Source: JBOGGN01 sp050744165
Lineage (GTDB): Bacteria > Actinomycetota > Acidimicrobiia > Acidimicrobiales > Palsa-688
DNA length: 10,461 nt
Assembly: GCA_050744165.1 (NCBI GenBank)
Contig: JBOGGN010000462.1
Coordinates: 1-10,461 of the forward strand
Direction: 5' to 3'
Part shown: one piece after another, positions 6,665 to 10,461 of the stretch
How positions within the stretch are numbered: position 1 is the first letter of the stretch
Layout: the number at the start of each line of letters is the position of its first letter
Made by a program: the position numbers and the translations under genes
Notes under the pieces: model-generated
Databases searched by the model: none
The model's input: only the letters and a program-made list of their open reading frames with translations
Told to the model about the DNA's origin: nothing

Positions 6665-6939
6665 GGGCGGCAGTCGGCATTTTTCTTCTCCTCCTGTTCC
6701 TGGTCGTAACGGTGTACGTCTTCGTCTTCGGTGGCATCGGCGCCCTCCTGGCTCCGAGGCAGGCAAGATCCAGGCTGGAGGGCTTCCTGTTCGGCACCTT
6801 TCTGGGACCGATCGGTTGGTTGGTGCTGGTGTACCGGAGACCCAAAGGCCGCCCCCGGGCCTCGAGGGAGGTCGATGCGGGCGGACCAGTCCCCGCCGAC
6901 GTGCCCATGGACGATGACAATGACCTCAGCATCAAGTAG
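6661..6939 (+). CDS. Small two-helix membrane protein (92 aa)
   Basis: The start ATG overlaps the previous stop (ATGA), with a modest GGAG (6650-6653) seven bases upstream. Residues 4-30 form a strongly hydrophobic helix (FLLLLFLVVTVYVFVFGG). A short basic loop (RQARSR) follows, then a second helix containing GFLFGTFLGPIGWLVLVY, a glycine-spaced stretch ending in GPxG. This resembles the helix seen in many small uncharacterised bacterial membrane proteins. After it comes a basic stretch (YRRPKGRPRASR), then an acidic tail (DDDNDLSIK), probably cytoplasmic. No enzymatic motif is present. Its size and position suggest an accessory subunit of the membrane complex encoded by the operon. Confidence 0.75.
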   Translation: MRAAVGIFLLLLFLVVTVYVFVFGGIGALLAPRQARSRLEGFLFGTFLGPIGWLVLVYRRPKGRPRASREVDAGGPVPADVPMDDDNDLSIK

Positions 6940-7219
6940 AAAGCTCCAGTTTCTACTCGCGGCATCGGCCGTTGCGTTGCTGGTCAGCGTGCTCATGCTG
7001 GGCACGGGCACAAGTTCGATACGGATCATTGGATGGCTCCTGGCCGGGCCGATCGTCACGATCCTCATCGGTGTGCGGCGGCTTGACGTCACGCGGTGGC
7101 GCGCCCACACTGGCCGTCTCCGACCGCGCTGGGAGGGAAAGCTCACCGCGGGCATGGTCGTCCTTGGCTTCGGGGTGTCCTTGGCTCACGCCAGCGCGTT
7201 CGCTCTGGCCCTGTCATGA
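6914..7219 (+). CDS. Small three-helix membrane protein (101 aa)
   Basis: This 101-residue protein has three hydrophobic segments: about 12-30 (LLAASAVALLVSVLML), 35-54 (RIIGWLLAGPIVTILIGV) and 75-100 (AGMVVLGFGVSLAHASAFALAL). A basic loop (RRLDVTRWRAHTGRLRPRWEGK) lies between the second and third and is probably cytoplasmic by the positive-inside rule. ATG 6914 is chosen as the first start giving a short polar N-terminus; ATG 6920 would serve as well. Either way the gene overlaps the preceding one by about 20-26 bases, and its TGA overlaps the next ATG. The upstream open frame from 6731 is the antisense-like shadow of the 92-aa gene. The family is unknown. The second helix shares a Gly-Pro motif with its neighbour, but I see no clear paralogy. 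Confidence 0.7.
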   Translation: MTMTSASSRKLQFLLAASAVALLVSVLMLGTGTSSIRIIGWLLAGPIVTILIGVRRLDVTRWRAHTGRLRPRWEGKLTAGMVVLGFGVSLAHASAFALALS

Positions 7220-9879
7220 TTGGACGCCTTTTCCTCGCCAGCGCCATCGTCGCATCGAGCATGGGATTGGGAGCGACGTTGCCCCAGCAGGTCGCCCCCG
7301 TGCCCGCTGCCATTTCCACGCTCCAGTCCTGCCTGCAGCAGGGGCCCGGGGATGCCCGGCTGCTCGCACTCATCGTGGTGGACGGCTCGGGCTCGATCAA
7401 GTCGACGGATCCCACCAACCAGCGCGTTGCAGGGGTTCGCGCCTTGCTCAGCAGCCTGGCCGGGCTGTCAGCGCAAGCACCGGGTGGCGATTCCGTCGAG
7501 GTATTCGTCCGCATCAGCACCTTCGCAACCGGCTACGCACCCCTCGTCCCTGATCCATCGAACGGTGATCCACAGTGGACGCGCCTGGACGAGACGGCCA
7601 GTGGCAAGCTGGACAGCGAAGCCGGCTCGCTGGGGGGCCAAGACGATGGCGCCTGGACCAACTATTCCCAGGCATTCACGGGCGCTCGGCGCGATATTGC
7701 CATCGAATCGTCGGACCTGACCGCGGACGGCTCAGCACCGCCTTGCAAGCTTCTCGTCTTCTTCACTGATGGCGAGATCTCGCTGCCCGGCGGGGATGCC
7801 GCGGCTCGAGCGGAGGCGGCGCAACTCTGCGCTCCTGGCGGCCTTCCCGACCAGCTTCGCTCTGATGGGGTCATCACCATCGCGATCGGTCTGGCGTCGG
7901 GCTTTGCGAATCAATCCTCAGTCGACTTTCTCAAGCGGGTGACCGAGGGCTACTCCGACAACCAGGCGTGCGGGTCCACCGGAACGACCGCGACGGGGCT
8001 GTTCATTGCGGCCGCCAACCCGAACGACCTTTTCTTCGACTTTGGCGCCGTTGATCCTACGGTGGAGGACGAGTTCTGCCCGACTCCTGCGTTGGTCGGC
8101 TGTCCGATCAATGTCCCGCCCGGGTTTGACGGGTACAGCCTCGCGATACAGACGCCTGTTCCCAGTGCGGGACTGGATTTGATCGCGCCCGACGGTTCGA
8201 TGATCGCGGTACCGAGCCAACAGAACCAGCAGAGCGCTTTGGCGGGCGCCAACGTGTCCGTGCGCTGGTTGGGGACCTTGGACGCCGAGGTTGATGCGAC
8301 CCAACGTCAGGGAGCGACCATCAGCGGCACCTGGAACCTCGAGTTCAACGAATCGGGCACGCCACAAGCATCACAATCCGGCCATGTTGCCATCCGCCTC
8401 CGGACCGACATCATCCCCGCCATCCAGCACCTCGGGCCGTTGCAGGTGGGCGGATCGACCACGCTCAACCTGGGATTTGCCCACCCCGATGGGACGCTCA
8501 TCGTGGCCTCGCCTATCCTTGCCGGGTCATCAATGACCGCCACCCTGAGGACGACGACAGGCGTCGACGGGACTGTATTGCCTGTCCAGCCTGTCGGTGA
8601 CGGTCGATTCGTCACATCGGTTTCCATCCCGTCTAGCTTCGGCGGGTCCTCGGTGCAGTTGGTCCTCCACGGTGTCGTCGCACCGTTCGCGGGCGCCACC
8701 ATTTCTTTGGCGGACAGGGTCGTGTCCCTGACTGTCAATCAGGCCGTTGCCTATCCGACACTGAGTCCCGTCCCGTTGCAACTGCCCAGCGTCCGTGGCC
8801 ATGCCCCGAGCTCCGCCATCTTGACCGTGACCGCCAGCCCGAACACCCCAGGGTGCGTTTGGTTCGATCCCGCCGTCGTAGTCCTTCCCGGGGACGAGCG
8901 AGGGGCTGGGTCCACGGCCGCCGTCCAGACTGCTCCGAATCCCCACAATCGGGAGAGTTGCCTCTTCGTCCCGGCGAGAGGCCGCCGCCTGGTCCGGGTC
9001 ACCGTCCGACCCGACAAGAACGATCTCGGCGTGGCGTCCGGTCATCTGACGGTGGTGCTTGAGGCAGGCCGGGGCGGAGCGTTGGCTCATATCAGTCTTC
9101 CCATCTCGTTTGACATGCGACCTCCCCGCAACGTCGCCCGGCGTTGGGCCATCTTCGGGGGACTCCTCTTCCTGGGTATCGTCATCCCGGCTGCCATCCT
9201 CATCGTGACCGCTCGCAAAAGCACGTTGCTCGGCCCGCCCCAGCTGCTTCGATGGGCCGCGCAACCGATCACATGGAGCCGTGCCACCGGGCTGCGAGGA
9301 GACCCCACGGGCGGCCCCGTGCCTCCCAGCGCGTCCTTTGTGGTCCTTGCCTCGGATGGTGCCGCCGAGGGATCGCGGAGCGTCCCCATCGGCGACCTCG
9401 TCGCTCGGCGCCGGTTCGGGGCCACCCTCTGGCGGCGGCTTGTTGGGCTCTTTGCGGGCGGTGAAGCGATCGTCGCCAGTACCGACCGCCTCACCGTCAT
9501 CGCTCGGTCGCCCGGGCTGAACCTGGCTGCCTATCCGGCGGAACGGGCACATCAGGTCCCCCTTTCTCTTGCCGCTACCTGGATCTTCGCCTTGCGTTCC
9601 ATCGAGGAGGGATTCGGCGTCGATGATCCGGTGGTCTACGGCACCCTCACTTACGTCGTGCCCGACGGTCACCTGGTCGATGCCGATGCTGAACGACTCG
9701 GACAAGACGCCACCGACAGCTTCCCAGAGGCGGTCGCGGAACTTCGAGCCGCGACCAGTCCCGGCATCAGGAGCCAGGATCCGGGCAGCACCGGGCCCCT
9801 TTGGCGCCGAGGAAAGCGGCCTCGTTCCGGGCCTGGCCGAACGGTCGACGACGGCTCGTCTGAGTTGCCAATCCAATGA
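7216..9879 (+). CDS. Secreted, membrane-anchored von Willebrand factor A domain protein
   Basis: This 887-residue protein appears to span the membrane once, facing outward. Residues 1-25 look like a signal peptide (Arg4, then hydrophobic LFLASAIVASSMGLGA). The vWA domain (about 48-265) has a complete metal-ion-dependent adhesion site: VVDGSGS (54-60), Thr148 in WTNYS, and Asp185 in FFTDGE. A long beta-rich region (about 285-640) resembles repeated Ig-like or fibronectin-like sandwiches. One transmembrane helix (645-666, WAIFGGLLFLGIVIPAAILIVTA minus its edges) is followed by RK and a cytoplasmic tail of about 220 residues. All eight cysteines lie before the helix and none after, which suits disulfides outside. 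ATG 7216 overlaps the previous stop; the frame is open back to 7096 but that part is shadow. MIDAS domains bind protein ligands through a divalent cation. The tail could contact the tubulin-like protein encoded next. Confidence 0.85.
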   Translation: MIGRLFLASAIVASSMGLGATLPQQVAPVPAAISTLQSCLQQGPGDARLLALIVVDGSGSIKSTDPTNQRVAGVRALLSSLAGLSAQAPGGDSVEVFVRISTFATGYAPLVPDPSNGDPQWTRLDETASGKLDSEAGSLGGQDDGAWTNYSQAFTGARRDIAIESSDLTADGSAPPCKLLVFFTDGEISLPGGDAAARAEAAQLCAPGGLPDQLRSDGVITIAIGLASGFANQSSVDFLKRVTEGYSDNQACGSTGTTATGLFIAAANPNDLFFDFGAVDPTVEDEFCPTPALVGCPINVPPGFDGYSLAIQTPVPSAGLDLIAPDGSMIAVPSQQNQQSALAGANVSVRWLGTLDAEVDATQRQGATISGTWNLEFNESGTPQASQSGHVAIRLRTDIIPAIQHLGPLQVGGSTTLNLGFAHPDGTLIVASPILAGSSMTATLRTTTGVDGTVLPVQPVGDGRFVTSVSIPSSFGGSSVQLVLHGVVAPFAGATISLADRVVSLTVNQAVAYPTLSPVPLQLPSVRGHAPSSAILTVTASPNTPGCVWFDPAVVVLPGDERGAGSTAAVQTAPNPHNRESCLFVPARGRRLVRVTVRPDKNDLGVASGHLTVVLEAGRGGALAHISLPISFDMRPPRNVARRWAIFGGLLFLGIVIPAAILIVTARKSTLLGPPQLLRWAAQPITWSRATGLRGDPTGGPVPPSASFVVLASDGAAEGSRSVPIGDLVARRRFGATLWRRLVGLFAGGEAIVASTDRLTVIARSPGLNLAAYPAERAHQVPLSLAATWIFALRSIEEGFGVDDPVVYGTLTYVVPDGHLVDADAERLGQDATDSFPEAVAELRAATSPGIRSQDPGSTGPLWRRGKRPRSGPGRTVDDGSSELPIQ

Positions 9880-9884
9880 AAGAA

Positions 9885-9890
9885 GGAAGG
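9885..9890 (+). promoter_or_regulatory. Strong ribosome binding site of tubulin-like gene
   Basis: GGAAGG within a purine run (9879-9890) lies five bases before ATG 9896. It is the best Shine-Dalgarno of the operon, whose three preceding internal starts rely on overlap. The tubulin-like protein may therefore be made in excess over the membrane subunits. Confidence 0.7.
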
Positions 9891-9895
9891 CCGTT

Positions 9896-10461
9896 ATGCA
9901 GCAATATCTTTTCATAGGCGTCGGCGGCTCGGGGGGCAAGACCCTGCGCTATCTGTGGCGCGAGTTGGATCGCCACCTCCGCGCGAACGGTTGGAGCGAG
10001 CCCTACCTGCCTCGGTGCTTCGGCTTTCTCCACATCGATCTCCCGTTCGACTACGACGGCAATGCGGAGACGGACATCCCGGTGAACCCGGACCTCGCGA
10101 CCAGCTTCTATTTCGGCCTGGGGTCCAAGGATATCCCGTACTCCACCTATGACGGCCAGCTGGCCAAGAACGATCGAATCGAAGGCTTCACACGCTGGCG
10201 GCCGTGGGATCCCAAGCGCATTCCCCAGCCGGGAAAAGGAGCGGGTCAGCGGCGGGCGGTCGGCCGCGTCGTGTCGGTTGTCCGCTTAGCCGACATCTCG
10301 CGACGCGTCACGGCCTCGATGGACGCCCTCTTCACCGGCCATGCCCAGGCCGACCTTGCCACCTTGGCGGAATTGATGCCCAACGGAAGCGTCTACACCG
10401 GCGACGGCCACGTTGTCCTCATCGGTTCTCTGGCCGGAGGTGCCGGGTCGGGCATTTTCCT
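9896..10461 (+). CDS. Tubulin/FtsZ-like GTPase, 3' partial
   Basis: The first 188 residues of a protein cut by the window end. The N-terminus YLFIGVGGSGGKTLRYLW (4-21) is the glycine-rich first nucleotide loop of the bacterial tubulin-like family (Pfam Tubulin_2 type). The visible end VLIGSLAGGAGSGIF (174-188) matches the tubulin signature loop, written GGGTGTG in FtsZ and here AGGAGSG (180-186). Between them is a region unlike FtsZ, with HIDLPFDY (46-53), where family members have an acidic loop after the second strand. Tubulin-superfamily proteins bind GTP and usually polymerise in the cytoplasm. These divergent bacterial members have been proposed to act in membrane remodelling and are known to occur beside vWA genes. 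The catalytic T7 loop lies beyond the window, so hydrolysis cannot be judged. It is the last visible gene of the operon. Confidence 0.87.
   Translation, partial: MQQYLFIGVGGSGGKTLRYLWRELDRHLRANGWSEPYLPRCFGFLHIDLPFDYDGNAETDIPVNPDLATSFYFGLGSKDIPYSTYDGQLAKNDRIEGFTRWRPWDPKRIPQPGKGAGQRRAVGRVVSVVRLADISRRVTASMDALFTGHAQADLATLAELMPNGSVYTGDGHVVLIGSLAGGAGSGIF

Noticed and set aside
8530..9939. 469-codon - strand frame opposite the vWA gene
   Set aside because: Antisense to a gene with signal peptide, MIDAS and membrane helix. Its translation is rich in Gly, Arg, Asp and Pro without any domain, a usual artefact of GC-rich genes.

Overview
The window is high-GC DNA with strong G/C preference at third codon positions, GTG and TTG starts, and tightly packed or overlapping genes. 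This fits an actinobacterium, perhaps from a less studied lineage; I cannot name the genus. I see no rRNA, tRNA, CRISPR array or intact insertion sequence. Two functional modules are present, separated by a poorly coding stretch.

Module A (1 to about 4575) looks like specialised or amino-acid-related metabolism. A radical SAM enzyme (5' end cut by the window) runs by a GTGA overlap into an ATP-grasp ligase, both on the + strand. Facing them on the - strand is an unusual two-domain protein: an N-terminal carboxymuconolactone decarboxylase/AhpD-like domain fused to a complete prephenate-dehydrogenase (TyrA) domain. The gene sets converge across about 1.03 kb (2064-3090) with no convincing gene. 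A radical SAM enzyme, an ATP-grasp ligase and a dedicated TyrA-like enzyme together suggest a small pathway making or tailoring an aromatic or cyclohexadienyl amino acid, or a peptide containing one. The product is unknown and the link between the two strands is inferred.

Between the modules (4576-5659) lie two weak - strand candidate genes: one overlaps the tyrA-like start, the other is a short Cys/Trp-rich ORF. The stretch also holds short inverted repeats and four copies of the octamer CTCAATGG. Two of these copies sit exactly 11 bp apart, about 130 bp upstream of module B.

Module B (5660 to the end) is a five-gene + strand operon: a polytopic membrane protein (about 8 helices), two very small membrane proteins (92 and 101 aa), an 887-aa secreted/membrane-anchored von Willebrand factor A (vWA) protein with an intact metal site, and the first 188 residues of a tubulin/FtsZ-like GTPase. 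The first four genes overlap (4, 26 and 4 bp). The GTPase follows after 16 bp and has the strongest ribosome binding site. The arrangement suggests a membrane-spanning assembly with an extracytoplasmic metal-dependent adhesion domain, a set of membrane proteins, and a cytoplasmic tubulin-like polymer or switch. This is the most promising little-described system here. The GTPase, and probably further genes, continue past the window edge.
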